DNA of 64,000 nt from Variovorax sp. J22G73. Its GTDB lineage: Bacteria; Pseudomonadota; Gammaproteobacteria; Burkholderiales; Burkholderiaceae_C. The notes beneath the pieces were generated by a model. That model was not told the origin of the DNA. It was given only the letters and a program-made list of their open reading frames with translations, and did not search any database. Positions 9,713 to 18,721 of the stretch are shown piece by piece. A program made the position numbers and the translations under genes. The stretch is from assembly GCF_030317035.1 (NCBI RefSeq), contig NZ_JASZYK010000002.1, positions 186,001-250,000 of the forward strand, written 5' to 3'. Numbering within the stretch: the stretch's first letter is position 1; every line of letters starts with the position of its first letter.

Positions 9713-10042
9713 TCAGTGCGCGCGGCGCAGCAACTCGAAGCTCGCGTCGGCCGAGGCGGTCGACTCGCGCCCCCTGCCCCAGCCGATGGCGCTGCGGTAG
9801 CTGCCCATCAGCGCCTCGGCCGCGGCGTCGCGTTCTTCGGCCGTGGCGCCGCGGTCGGCAATGGGGGCGACATACAGCGCGTCTTCGGGGCAATACAGCT
9901 CGCACATGAAGCAGGTCTGGCAATCGTCCTGGCGGGCGATGCGCGGCGGCCCGCCCGCCACGGCCTCGAACACGTTGGTCGGGCAGGCGCTCACGCAGAT
10001 GTTGCAGGCCGTGCAGCGCTCTGCACTGATGACTTCGATCAT
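9713..10042 (-). CDS. 2x[4Fe-4S] ferredoxin-like protein
   Basis: A 109-residue iron-sulfur protein with two cysteine clusters: C10, C13, C16, C20 (CTACNICVSACP) and C41, C44, C47, C51 (CQTCFMCELYCP). Each is a CX2CX2CX3C set for a [4Fe-4S] cluster. The C-terminal 55 residues have no cysteine. I start it at 10042, four bases inside the end of the FAD oxidoreductase gene (ATGA), which implies coupled translation and a complex. Its layout resembles the beta subunit of adenylylsulfate reductase and similar flavoprotein partners, so it probably carries electrons to or from that flavoprotein. Confidence 0.9.
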   Translation of the reverse strand: MIEVISAERCTACNICVSACPTNVFEAVAGGPPRIARQDDCQTCFMCELYCPEDALYVAPIADRGATAEERDAAAEALMGSYRSAIGWGRGRESTASADASFELLRRAH

Positions 10043-11664
10043 GCCGACACCTCCTTCACGCCCTGCTGCCGGACCCATACCTCGTCGAGCCCGCCGCTGA
10101 GCAGGCGGTGGCGCTGCGCGGGGTCGAGCACGACGTGCTCGCGGCGGCGGTGCATGCCGCGGGTTTCGGTGCGCGCCAAGGCACTGCGGTACATCCAGCG
10201 CGAGGTGGCCAGCATGGCCGCGGCCTCGCGTGCGCGCACGGCCTCGGTGGCCGTGGCGGCCGGCGCGCTGGTGCGCAGTCGCGCCCACAGCGCGTCGAGC
10301 CGGCCCAGCGAGTCGCGCAGCACGTCGCCTTCGCGGAACCAGTTGCGCTCATACGGGAACACCTCGGCCTGCACCGCGCGAATCACGTCCTGCGCGTCGA
10401 AGGGCGTGGCGCCGCGCGTCGACAGCGCCACGCCGCCCGCGCGCAGGGCCGTGCGGCTGGCACGCGCGCACGCATCGCGCCCGAAGGCGGCCGCGCCCGC
10501 GCCGGCCCAGAAGCCCGACGACAGCGCCCAGGCCGCGTTGTGGCTGCCGCCGCCGGTGAAGCCGCCGCAGATCAGCTCGCGCGTGGCCGCGTCGCCCGCC
10601 GCATAGAGGCCGGGCACCGAGGTGGCGCAGGAATCGTCGACCAGGTGCAGCCCGCCGGTGCCGCGCACCGTGCCTTCGAGCCGCAGCGTGACCGGGAAAT
10701 GCTGCGTGAACGGGTCGATGCCCTGCCGGTCGAAAGAGACGAAGAAGTTGGGCTGCGCCGTGCGCATCCAGGCGCGGATCTGCGCGTCGGCGCGGTCCAG
10801 GCAGGCGAACACCGGCTGCGACTGCAGCGTCTGCGCGATCACGCCGCGCCCCTTCGACGAGCCCGCGCCCTCGATGGCCACGCCGTCGGCCGTGTAGAAG
10901 GTCGCCCAGTTGTAGAACAGCGACTTGGTCACCGACGAAAACGCCGGCCCCAGCCCGTAGGCGTTGGAAAACTCCATGCCCGACAGCGCCGCGCCCACTT
11001 CGGCGGCCATCAGCTGGCCGTCGCCGGTAAGCACGTTGCAGCCCAGCGCGCGGCTCAGGAAGGCGCAGCCGCCGGTCGCGATGACCACCGCGCCCGCGCG
11101 CACCACCCAGGTGTCGCCGCGCTGGCGGTTCACGCCAGTGGCGCCGCACACCGTGCCGTGCTCGTCCACCAGCAGCTCCAGCGCGGGGCTGTGATCGAGA
11201 ATGCGCGCGCCCGACTCCTTCACCCGCTTGCGCATCAGCCGCATGTATTCGGGGCCCTGCAGCGAGGTGCAGCGCAGCGCGCCCTGGTCGTCGGCGGGAA
11301 AGGGGTAGCCCCAGTCTTTGAGCCGCTCGACGTTGTCCCAGGTCTGCGCGAGCACGCGGTCCATCCACGCATGCTCGGCCAGCTGGCCGCCCATGGCGTA
11401 GCGGCTGGCCTTGGCTTCTTCGCGCGCCTGGCCTTCGGGCGACACGTGCCACAGGCCGGTGCCCGAAGGCGCCGTGGCGCCCGAGGTGCCGCAGAAGCCC
11501 TTGTCGGCTAGCACCACGCGCGCGCCCTGCGCCGCCGCGCTCACCGCCGCCCACGCCCCGGCGGGGCCGCCGCCGATCACCAGCACATCGGCCTGGTGCT
11601 GGACCGTTCCGTCGGCGCCCGACAGAACCTGTGCTCCCTGCCCGTTGAAATCTCTCGCGCCCAT
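10039..11664 (-). CDS. FAD-dependent oxidoreductase, fumarate reductase/AprA-like flavoprotein
   Basis: A 541-residue flavoprotein of the succinate dehydrogenase/fumarate reductase superfamily. The Rossmann FAD motif GGGPAG is at residues 31-36 (ADVLVIGGGPAG), followed by GTSGATAPSGTG. The FAD-contacting GLYAAGDAATRELICGGFTGGGS appears near residue 355. A C-terminal Arg-rich helical segment follows, as in FrdA and AprA. It pairs with the overlapping ferredoxin, so the two probably form a soluble two-subunit reductase or dehydrogenase. The natural substrate is unknown. With the sulfonate-type binding protein in the same operon, a role in organosulfur metabolism is the best guess. It is divergent from an acetyltransferase gene across 139 bases. 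Confidence 0.9.
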   Translation of the reverse strand: MGARDFNGQGAQVLSGADGTVQHQADVLVIGGGPAGAWAAVSAAAQGARVVLADKGFCGTSGATAPSGTGLWHVSPEGQAREEAKASRYAMGGQLAEHAWMDRVLAQTWDNVERLKDWGYPFPADDQGALRCTSLQGPEYMRLMRKRVKESGARILDHSPALELLVDEHGTVCGATGVNRQRGDTWVVRAGAVVIATGGCAFLSRALGCNVLTGDGQLMAAEVGAALSGMEFSNAYGLGPAFSSVTKSLFYNWATFYTADGVAIEGAGSSKGRGVIAQTLQSQPVFACLDRADAQIRAWMRTAQPNFFVSFDRQGIDPFTQHFPVTLRLEGTVRGTGGLHLVDDSCATSVPGLYAAGDAATRELICGGFTGGGSHNAAWALSSGFWAGAGAAAFGRDACARASRTALRAGGVALSTRGATPFDAQDVIRAVQAEVFPYERNWFREGDVLRDSLGRLDALWARLRTSAPAATATEAVRAREAAAMLATSRWMYRSALARTETRGMHRRREHVVLDPAQRHRLLSGGLDEVWVRQQGVKEVSA

Positions 11665-11803
11665 GGTCGCTTGCCTCGAAATGCAAAGAGAGCGACCGTA
11701 TCAACGGAGGGCGTGGGGCACAAAGAAGGAAAGTGCGCAAGGTTATGCAACATGCGGGCATGGGCAGAATGCCGCCTCCGAACACGCCCGGCCCCGGACC
11801 GCC

Positions 11804-12229
11804 ATGACCATCACCCTCTCGACCCCGACACCCGACCAGCTGCGCTCTGGCGAACTCGGCCGCAAGCTGCGCCACTTCAACTACGCGGCGGTCGGCGAGT
11901 ACCCCGAGCAGCAGTACATCCGCATCGACGCCCGCGACGAGAACGACCGGCTGCTGGGCGGCATTCGCGGGTTCGTGTTTCTGTACTGGCTGAACGTGGA
12001 AGTGCTGTTCGTCGAGGAAGACGCGCGCGGCGCGCGCCTTGGCAGCCGGCTGCTCGCCGAGGCCGAGCGCCAGGCCGTCGCGCTGGGCGCGAAGAACGCC
12101 AGGCTCGACACTTTCGAGTGGCAGGCGCGCGGCTTCTACCTGAAGCACGGCTACGAGGAGTACGCGCGCATCGACGACTACGCGCCGGGCTTCTACCTGG
12201 CGTACATGAAGAAATCGCTACCAGGCTGA
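11804..12229 (+). CDS. GNAT family N-acetyltransferase
   Basis: A compact 141-residue acetyltransferase. The acetyl-CoA motif is at about residues 65-85 (VEVLFVEEDARGARLGSRLLAEAERQA) and the C-terminal strand is ARGFYLKHGYEEYARIDDY. I chose the ATG at 11804 because it gives a normal family N-terminus; the 131 residues before it in the same frame are antisense to the FAD oxidoreductase. The gene stands alone and converges on the MFS transporter gene. The substrate is not predictable. Confidence 0.85.
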   Translation: MTITLSTPTPDQLRSGELGRKLRHFNYAAVGEYPEQQYIRIDARDENDRLLGGIRGFVFLYWLNVEVLFVEEDARGARLGSRLLAEAERQAVALGAKNARLDTFEWQARGFYLKHGYEEYARIDDYAPGFYLAYMKKSLPG

Positions 12230-12259
12230 GCAAACCGAACGGGCTGACCGCCTGCAGTT

Positions 12260-13768
12260 CTACTTCGGCGCCGGCTTCCCCGCCCCGATGGCATGGCTCT
12301 CCAGCCCTTCCTTGGGCAGCAGCAACGCCAGCACCACCACGCCCAGGCTTACCACCAGCATCGTCACGAAGGTGAGGTGCAGCGAGCCGCCCAGCGCCAG
12401 CCGGATGCCCGCGTCGGTGGCGGCGCTGCCATGCGAGCCCTGCAGCAGCAGGCGCAGCTGGTCGTCGGTGAAGGCCATGGCGCCGTCGCCGCGGGTGAGC
12501 CCGAAGTTGAAGACGGCGCCGAAGAAGGTGGCGCCCAGCGCGCTGCCGAGGTTGCGCGAGAACACGTTCGACGCGGTGGCCACGCCGCGCTGCGCCACGT
12601 CCACCGCCTCCTGGATGAGGATGAGCGAGGCCAGGCTCATCACGCCCATGCCCAGGCCCATGATGAAGGAGCCCACCGCCGCCAGCGCGGGCGTGCTGTT
12701 CGACGACAGCAGCGCGAAAGCCGCCGTGCCCACCGGAATGAGCGCCCCGCCGATCAGCACCATGCGCCACAGGCCCACCCGGTGGAAGGTGCGCGACGTC
12801 AGCGTGGCGCCGATGGGCCAGCCCAGCATCACCATGGTGAGCGTGAGCCCGGCCGTGACCGACGAGCGCTGCAGCACCACCTGCACATACATCGGCAGGA
12901 AGGTGGTGATGCCGATGAGCACCATGCCGCCCAGCATGGCCGCGCCGTTGACGGTGGCGATGATGCGCGCACCCCACAGCTTGAGCGACACCATCGGGTC
13001 GGCGGCGCGGCGCTCCTGCATCACGAACAGCACCAGCGTGACGGCGAAGGCCACGGTCCACAGCGCGGCGCTGCCGGTGTCGCCGATGCCGAAGTCGGTC
13101 AGCGCGATCATCAGCGCCGCGATGCCCACGGTGAACAGCACCGCGCCGACGATGTCGATGGACGAGCTGCGCACGGTGGGCGCCTCGTGCAGGTGGCGCC
13201 AGAAGAGCGCGGCGGCGGCCAGGCCGATGGGCACGTTCATCCAGAAGATCCAGCCCCACTCCAGCTTCTGCACGATGAGCGCGCCGATCATCGGCCCCAC
13301 CACCGCCGACACGGCCCACACGCTGGCCAGGTAGCCCTGCACCTTGCCGCGCTCGCGCGCCGGGTACAGGTCGCCCACTATGGTGAGCGACACCGGCTGG
13401 ATGGCGCCCGCGCCGATGCCCTGGATGAGCCGGAAGCAGATCATGGCCGGCATCGACCACGCGAAGCCCGCGAGCACCGAGCCGATCAGGAAGACCGCGA
13501 TGCCCACGAACATGATGGGCTTGCGCCCGTACAGGTCGCTGAGCTTGCCGAACACCACCGTCATCGCGGTCTGCGCCAGCAGGAAGGACGCGAAGACCCA
13601 GCTGTACAGGTGCAGCCCGCCGAGCTCCGAGGCGATCTGCGGCATCACGGTGGAGACGATGGTCGCTTCGATGGCCACCATGGCCATGGAGGCCATGATC
13701 GCGGCGATGACCAGCGGGCGATTCGTTGTTCTGGGTGTCGTGGGAGTGGGTATGGGTGTGGGCGTCAT
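12260..13768 (-). CDS. MFS drug efflux transporter, DHA2 family (14 membrane segments)
   Basis: A 502-residue proton-driven exporter of the major facilitator superfamily. Length and hydrophobic pattern fit the 14-helix DHA2 (EmrB/QacA) group. Motif A appears as GKLSDLYGRKP near residue 75, and the antiporter motif C region is near VWAVSAVVGPMIGALI. The first 17 residues are Pro/Thr-rich (TPTPIPTPT) before the first helix. No membrane-fusion partner is adjacent, so it may export alone. Drug type is unknown. A 139-base gap separates it from the fatty acid synthase gene upstream on the same strand. Confidence 0.92.
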   Translation of the reverse strand: MTPTPIPTPTTPRTTNRPLVIAAIMASMAMVAIEATIVSTVMPQIASELGGLHLYSWVFASFLLAQTAMTVVFGKLSDLYGRKPIMFVGIAVFLIGSVLAGFAWSMPAMICFRLIQGIGAGAIQPVSLTIVGDLYPARERGKVQGYLASVWAVSAVVGPMIGALIVQKLEWGWIFWMNVPIGLAAAALFWRHLHEAPTVRSSSIDIVGAVLFTVGIAALMIALTDFGIGDTGSAALWTVAFAVTLVLFVMQERRAADPMVSLKLWGARIIATVNGAAMLGGMVLIGITTFLPMYVQVVLQRSSVTAGLTLTMVMLGWPIGATLTSRTFHRVGLWRMVLIGGALIPVGTAAFALLSSNSTPALAAVGSFIMGLGMGVMSLASLILIQEAVDVAQRGVATASNVFSRNLGSALGATFFGAVFNFGLTRGDGAMAFTDDQLRLLLQGSHGSAATDAGIRLALGGSLHLTFVTMLVVSLGVVVLALLLPKEGLESHAIGAGKPAPK

Positions 13769-13830
13769 GAGCGGGGGATGCTATCGGGGACACGAGCCCT
13801 TGTCCCTGGCTCAAGCTCTCGGGGGGCCAA

Positions 13831-13860
13831 GCCGTGATGCCGTGTTGCCGTGATGCCGTG
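13831..13860. repeat. 14-bp direct repeat upstream of the MFS gene
   Basis: GCCGTGATGCCGTG occurs at 13831-13844 and again at 13847-13860, separated by two bases. It lies in the gap between the MFS gene start and the fatty acid synthase stop. It may be a simple duplication or a repeated operator for the pump; nothing else supports either. Confidence 0.6.
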
Positions 13861-13907
13861 ACCTCGTCCTGTCGTCATTCCGTCATGAAGCCCCCCGGGC
13901 GACCGGC

Positions 13908-15194
13908 TCAGCTCGCGTTCAGCGCCGAGGTGCCGTCGTAGATGTAGCGCCGCGACCACGGCAGCGTCTTCGCCGCCCTGCCCGCCTTGCGCCCGACGAT
14001 CTGGTAGATGGCCACGTCGTCGTTCTCGAACGCGTAGGCGCAGCCGGCCAGGTACACGCGCCAGATGCGGAACTTTTCTTCGTCGACCAGCGTGTGCAGC
14101 TTCTCGGCGTTGGCCTCGTAGGCGTCGCTCCAGCAGCGCAAGGTCTGCGCGTAGTGGCGGCGCAGGTTTTCCACGTCGAAGGCTTCCAGCCCGCCCTGCT
14201 GCATGGCCTGCAGGGCCAGGCTGATGTGCGGCAGCTCGCCGTTGGGGAACACGTAGCGGTCGATGAAGTCGCCGCCGCCGTAGGACACGCCGCCGCCCTC
14301 GGGGTCGGACGAGGTGATGCCGTGGTTCATGACCACGCCGTCTTCGGCCAGCAGCTGCTGCACGCGCCTGAAGTACTCGGGCAGGTTCTTGCGCCCCACG
14401 TGCTCGAACATGCCCACGCTGGTAATGCGGTCGAACTGGCCGGTCACGTCGCGGTAGTCCTGCAGCCGGATCTCGATGCGGTCCTGCAGGCCGGCGGCGC
14501 GCACGCGCTCGGTGGCCAGGTCGAATTGGTTCTGCGACAGCGTCACGCCCACGCAGCGCGCACCGAACTTCTGCGCCGCGCGGATCACCAGCGCGCCCCA
14601 GCCGCAGCCGATGTCCAGCAGCGTCTGGCCCGGCTTGAGCTCGATCTTGGTGAGGATGTGGTCGATCTTCTTGAGCTGCGCGGTGCCCAGGTCTTCGTCG
14701 CCGTTCTCGAAGTAGGCGCATGAATAGACCATGTTCGCGTCGAGAAAGAGCTGGTAGAACTCGTTCGACACGTCGTAGTGGTACTCGATGGATTTCTTGT
14801 CCGACGACTTGGTGTGCGCAAAGTAGCGCGCCATGTTCTGCAGCGCGCCCGAGGGCTTGTCGATGGAGGTCTTGGCCAGCCCGTAGGCGATGTCGATGAC
14901 GTCGCTGAGCTTGCCCTCGATGTCGATCTTGCTCTTGACGTAGGCCTCGCCGAGGTTGTCGAGCGTGGGCTGCAGCATCAGCGACAGCGCCGCGGGGGTC
15001 TTCACGTGCAGCGTGACGGCCGGGGCGAATGCGCCATTGGCCCCATCTGCGCCCTTGCCCCCGTCCGCGCCGGTGGCCCCGCTGAACTCGCCGAAGTCAT
15101 ACGACTTTCCGTCCCACAACGTCAGCCGCGCCGGCAGGTTCGCACGAGCGCGCACACCGGCACTCCATTGCGCCAGCTTGTTTTCCCAAAGCAT
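13908..15194 (-). CDS. cfa: Cyclopropane-fatty-acyl-phospholipid synthase
   Basis: A 428-residue S-adenosylmethionine-dependent enzyme that adds a methylene bridge to double bonds of membrane phospholipid acyl chains. The SAM motif is LLDIGCGWGAL near residue 190. Family signatures are SIEYHYDVSNEFYQLFLDANMVYSCAYF, SVGMFEHVGRKN and a C-terminal region ending in TSALNAS. The frame extends to 15293, but the ATG at 15194 follows CGGAGTAAGC and gives the standard start. A glycine/alanine-rich insert (ATGADGGKGADGANGAF) near residue 45 looks like low-complexity expansion. The enzyme usually protects membranes in acid or stationary phase. Confidence 0.93.
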   Translation of the reverse strand: MLWENKLAQWSAGVRARANLPARLTLWDGKSYDFGEFSGATGADGGKGADGANGAFAPAVTLHVKTPAALSLMLQPTLDNLGEAYVKSKIDIEGKLSDVIDIAYGLAKTSIDKPSGALQNMARYFAHTKSSDKKSIEYHYDVSNEFYQLFLDANMVYSCAYFENGDEDLGTAQLKKIDHILTKIELKPGQTLLDIGCGWGALVIRAAQKFGARCVGVTLSQNQFDLATERVRAAGLQDRIEIRLQDYRDVTGQFDRITSVGMFEHVGRKNLPEYFRRVQQLLAEDGVVMNHGITSSDPEGGGVSYGGGDFIDRYVFPNGELPHISLALQAMQQGGLEAFDVENLRRHYAQTLRCWSDAYEANAEKLHTLVDEEKFRIWRVYLAGCAYAFENDDVAIYQIVGRKAGRAAKTLPWSRRYIYDGTSALNAS

Positions 15195-15227
15195 GCTTAC
15201 TCCGTATGTTGTCCGTGTTTTCGGGTT

Positions 15228-15245
15228 CCGCCTCTCGCGAGGCGG
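15228..15245 (-). promoter_or_regulatory. Stem-loop in the cfa leader
   Basis: A perfect 7-bp stem with a 4-base loop (CCGCCTC, TCGC, GAGGCGG) lies 34 bases upstream of the cfa start. On the transcribed strand it would sit in the 5' leader, just upstream of the GGAG ribosome-binding site. An AT-rich patch further upstream (15255-15280) could hold the promoter, but no clean hexamers stand out. Confidence 0.4.
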
Positions 15246-15342
15246 GCGTGCTGCAGCGGACAAAACAATAGCGAAAATTTGTAAAACCTGCATGGTCGAC
15301 TCGACGCAAGAAATCGCCGAAAGTGCTAATGCGCGCGAGCGC

Positions 15343-16305
15343 CTAGCGGGTCGTCGCGCTGGCAGCCTGGCTTGCCGTCGCGCCGTGCGCCGCCACTTCG
15401 GCGGCCGGCGCGTCGCTGGCCTCGATGAACAGCCGCTTGATCATCGGGAAGCGCGCGCGAACCTGCTTCTCGATGGCGGCGATGGCGTCGGCCGCCTCGC
15501 CCGTGTCGGTGTCGTCGTGGAAGTTGACGTCCACCACCACCAGCACGTTGTCGGGCCCGACGTACATCGACAGCACATGGCCCACCTCTTCGACGCTGGG
15601 TTGCGCCATCGCCATCTCGCGGATGGCGCGCGCGGTTTCGGGGCGGATGCCTTCGCCGATGAGCAGCCCGCGCGCCTGCCGAATCAGCAGCACCGCCACG
15701 CCGGCCAGCAGCAGCCCGATGACCACGGAGGCGGCCCCGTCGAGCTCGGGCATGTTCAGCCGGTGGCTGAAGTAGATGCCCAGCCCAGCCACCACCAGCC
15801 CCGCCAGCGCGGCCGAGTCTTCGGCCAGCACCGTGTAGGTGGTCGGGTCCTTGCTGCGGTCCAGCGCCTGCCAGAACGGCGTGTCGCCTGCCTGCTTCAA
15901 GAACTCGCGCAGCGCGATGACGAAGCTGGTGCCCTCGAACAGCGCGGCCGCGGCCAGCACCACGTAGTTCCACGTGGGGTCGCGCATGGGCTCGGGTTCG
16001 CGCATGTGCTGCACGCCCTCGAAGAAAGACACGCCGCCGCCCAGCCCGAAGATGAGCACCGCGACGATCAGGCTCCAGAAGTACAGCTCCTTGCCGTGCC
16101 CGAACGGGTGTTCGGCGCTCGGTGGCCGCTTGCTCAGGCGAATGCCCACCAGCAGCAGCACGCCGTTGAAGGTGTCGACCGCCGAGTGGATGCCCTCGGA
16201 CAGCATGGCGGAGCTGCCCGTGACGCCGGCCACGATGAACTTGGTGATGGCGATGGCGACGTTGGCGCCAATGGCGCCGTAGATCGCGACTTTGGATTCG
16301 GCCAT
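15343..16305 (-). CDS. Cation diffusion facilitator family transporter
   Basis: A 320-residue divalent-cation/proton antiporter of the CDF family. The N-terminal half has the metal-site signatures: SSAMLSEGIHSAVDTFNG in helix 2 (Ser, His, Asp ligands) and AEDSAALAG in helix 5. HPFGHGKELYFWSL is the hallmark of the loop after helix 2. The cytoplasmic C-terminal domain (about 210-295) contains HVLSMYVGPDNVLVVVDVNF. The start at 16305 gives the normal MAESKVAIYGAIGANVAIA opening. The last 30 residues are Ala-rich. It resembles the group often annotated as zinc, cobalt or iron exporters; the metal cannot be fixed from sequence alone. Confidence 0.92.
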   Translation of the reverse strand: MAESKVAIYGAIGANVAIAITKFIVAGVTGSSAMLSEGIHSAVDTFNGVLLLVGIRLSKRPPSAEHPFGHGKELYFWSLIVAVLIFGLGGGVSFFEGVQHMREPEPMRDPTWNYVVLAAAALFEGTSFVIALREFLKQAGDTPFWQALDRSKDPTTYTVLAEDSAALAGLVVAGLGIYFSHRLNMPELDGAASVVIGLLLAGVAVLLIRQARGLLIGEGIRPETARAIREMAMAQPSVEEVGHVLSMYVGPDNVLVVVDVNFHDDTDTGEAADAIAAIEKQVRARFPMIKRLFIEASDAPAAEVAAHGATASQAASATTR

Positions 16306-16436
16306 GGGCTGTGCGATCTTTGCAATCGTTGCGAAGGGAAACGCCCAGTGTCCCCAGCCGATGGCCGCCCGCCGCCGGACGCCCGCGCGACCCCTTGCAG
16401 GACGCGCGCGCACTTCAGAAGGGCTCAGCCTGGCTG

Positions 16437-17435
16437 CTAGGCCGCTTCCATCGACGCCGCGCCCAGCGCGTCGTTGCCCGCCTCGCCCAGCCAGCGCCGC
16501 TTGTCGCGCAGCGGCGGCGCGCCGAACATGCGCCCGTACTCCCGCGCGAACTGCGAGGGGCTTTCGTAGCCCACGCTGTGCGCGGCCGAGGCCACGTCGG
16601 CGCCCGTGAGCAGCATCTGGCGGCGCGCCTCCTGCAGGCGCAGCTGCTTCTGGTACTGCAGCGGGCTCATGGCCGTCACCGCCTTGAAGTGGTGGTGGAA
16701 CGACGACACGCTCATGTGCACCGCGCGCGCCATGTCCTCCACCCGCAGCGACTGCGCGTAGTTCACCCGCAGCGCGCTGATGGCCTTGGTGATGCGCTGC
16801 GTGTGGCTGTCTTGCAGCGCGATCTGCCGCAGCCGCGCGCCCTCGCCGTTGACCAGCAGGCGGTACAGGATTTCGCGCTTGATGAGCGGCGCGACGATGG
16901 GCACGTCTTCCGGCGTGTCGAGCAGCCGCAGCAGGCGCAGCACCGGCTCCAGCACGGGCATGGCGATGCGGTTGACGTACATGCCGCGCGAGGCGGGCGC
17001 GTTGGCCTTGGCGGGCAGCTTCTCGTCGCCGATGAGCTCGCCGATCTCGTCCACGGCCAGCTCCAGCCGCACGCCCAGGTAGGGCTCGTTCTCGCTGGTG
17101 ACGCACACCTGGCCGCACACCGGCAGGTCGACCGAGGTCACCAGGTAGTGCATGGGGTCGTACACGTAGATGTCGTCGCCCACGATGATGCGCTTGGAGC
17201 CCTGCGCGATGAGGCCCAGCGCCGGCGTGGCGAAGGCGTGCTTGGGGCCGTCGGGCTTGCTGATGCAGAACACCTGCAGGCCGGGCACGGCGGTGATGAC
17301 GGTGCCGTCCTGCCCGCGCGTGATGCGCTCGATGAGCGCCACCAGCTCCTTGCGGGCTTCGTCGAGCTCGGCGTCCAGCGGCATGGGCTGGGCAATGACT
17401 GCTGCGATTTCTGGGTTTTCGTCGGACATGTTCAT
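16437..17435 (-). CDS. AraC family transcriptional regulator
   Basis: A 332-residue regulator. Residues about 30-190 form the AraC_N sensor region typical of regulators beside aldo/keto or alcohol dehydrogenases (TPALGLIAQGSKRIIVGDDIYVYDPMHYLVTSVDLPV). Residues about 220-320 carry the two helix-turn-helices (VEDMARAVHMSVSSFHHHFK and VASAAHSVGYESPSQFAREYGRMFG). I start it at the ATG at 17435; an ATG two codons later is an alternative. It is divergent from an aldo/keto reductase gene across 233 bases and probably controls it. The ligand is probably small, perhaps an aldehyde. Confidence 0.92.
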   Translation of the reverse strand: MNMSDENPEIAAVIAQPMPLDAELDEARKELVALIERITRGQDGTVITAVPGLQVFCISKPDGPKHAFATPALGLIAQGSKRIIVGDDIYVYDPMHYLVTSVDLPVCGQVCVTSENEPYLGVRLELAVDEIGELIGDEKLPAKANAPASRGMYVNRIAMPVLEPVLRLLRLLDTPEDVPIVAPLIKREILYRLLVNGEGARLRQIALQDSHTQRITKAISALRVNYAQSLRVEDMARAVHMSVSSFHHHFKAVTAMSPLQYQKQLRLQEARRQMLLTGADVASAAHSVGYESPSQFAREYGRMFGAPPLRDKRRWLGEAGNDALGAASMEAA

Positions 17436-17668
17436 GGCCTTGTCACGATGGTGGGGCAGCCAGGCAGCGGCCACCCCTGGAGGAATGAGCGGTTTGCAGC
17501 TTAGCGCCGCTCCCCCGGTTTGGCACGCCGCGCGGCGGAGGTCTGGAGAATTGGGCAAAAGCTTTGCAGGAACGCGCGCGCCGCCCGGCAGCCCGCGGCG
17601 GGATACTTTTCAGGCTGCCGGGGCCCAGTTCGCGCTCCGCACGCCATCCAACGCAAAGGAACCTCTCC

Positions 17669-18721
17669 ATGCAATACCGCAAATTCGGCCGCACCGGCCT
17701 CCTGGTCTCCGAACTGTGCCTGGGCACCATGACCTTCGGCGGCTCCTCCGGCATCTGGGGCCAGATCGGCAACCTGCAGCAGTCCGAGGCCGAGGGGCTG
17801 ATCGGCAAGGCGATGGACGCCGGCATCAACTTCATCGACACGGCCGACGTGTACTCCGAGGGCCAGTCGGAGGTCATCACCGGGCAGGCGCTGAAGAACC
17901 TGAAGGCCCCGCGCGACAGCTTCGTGCTGGCCACCAAGGTGCTGGGCGAAACCGGCAGCAAGGGCCTGAACTCGGCCGGCGCCTCGCGTTTTCACATCAT
18001 GGACGGCGTGAAGGCCAGCCTGAAGCGGCTGCAGCTCGACCACATCGACCTGTACCAGATCCATGGCTTCGACCCGCTCACCCCCATCGAGGAAACCGTG
18101 CACGCGCTGGACACCCTGGTGCGCCACGGGCACGTGCGCTACGTGGGCGTGTCGAACTGGGCGGCCTGGCAGATCACCAAGGCGCTGGGCATCGCCGAGC
18201 GCGACAAGCTGGCGCGCTTCGAGTCGCTGCAGGCTTACTACACCATCGCCGGGCGCGACTTGGAGCGCGAGCTGGCGCCCATGCTGCGCAGCGAGAACGT
18301 GGGCCTGATGGTGTGGAGCCCGCTGGCGGGCGGCCTGCTGAGCGGCAAGTTCGGCCGCGACATCGAGGCCGAGAAGGGCAGCCGCCGCGCCAGCTTCGAC
18401 TTTCCGCCCGTGAACGTGGAGCGCGCCTACGACTGCATCGACGTGATGCGCCAGCTGGCCGACGCGCGCAAGGTGTCGGTGGCGCAGATTGCGCTGGCCT
18501 GGCTGCTGCACCAGCCGGTGGTGACCAGCGTGATCATCGGCGCCAAGCGCACCGAGCAGCTCGACGACAACATCGCCGCCACCGCCATCAAGCTGACCGG
18601 CGACGAGCTGGCCACGCTCGACAAGGTGAGCGCCCTGCCCGCCGAATACCCTGGCTGGATGCTGGAGCGCCAGGGCGGCGCGCGGGCCAAGCGGCTGGCG
18701 GAATCAGGCCAGCGCGGCTGA
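17669..18721 (+). CDS. Aldo/keto reductase
   Basis: A 350-residue NADPH-dependent reductase starting [24 protein letters not shown]. The tetrad is visible as Asp in [11 protein letters not shown], Tyr in the same motif, Lys in VLATKVLG and His in [10 protein letters not shown]. The C-terminal cofactor segment [15 protein letters not shown] is typical. The start follows AAAGGA nine bases upstream. It is divergent from the AraC regulator, its probable controller. The last 18 bases overlap the 3' end of bioD on the other strand. Physiological role is uncertain; aldehyde detoxification or sugar reduction are the usual options. Confidence 0.92.
   Translation: MQYRKFGRTGLLVSELCLGTMTFGGSSGIWGQIGNLQQSEAEGLIGKAMDAGINFIDTADVYSEGQSEVITGQALKNLKAPRDSFVLATKVLGETGSKGLNSAGASRFHIMDGVKASLKRLQLDHIDLYQIHGFDPLTPIEETVHALDTLVRHGHVRYVGVSNWAAWQITKALGIAERDKLARFESLQAYYTIAGRDLERELAPMLRSENVGLMVWSPLAGGLLSGKFGRDIEAEKGSRRASFDFPPVNVERAYDCIDVMRQLADARKVSVAQIALAWLLHQPVVTSVIIGAKRTEQLDDNIAATAIKLTGDELATLDKVSALPAEYPGWMLERQGGARAKRLAESGQRG

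Noticed and set aside
12293..13837. Long open frame on the plus strand opposite the MFS transporter
   Set aside because: It is His/Gly/Arg-rich, has no family resemblance and mirrors a clear transporter gene. Long antisense frames are expected in DNA this GC-rich.
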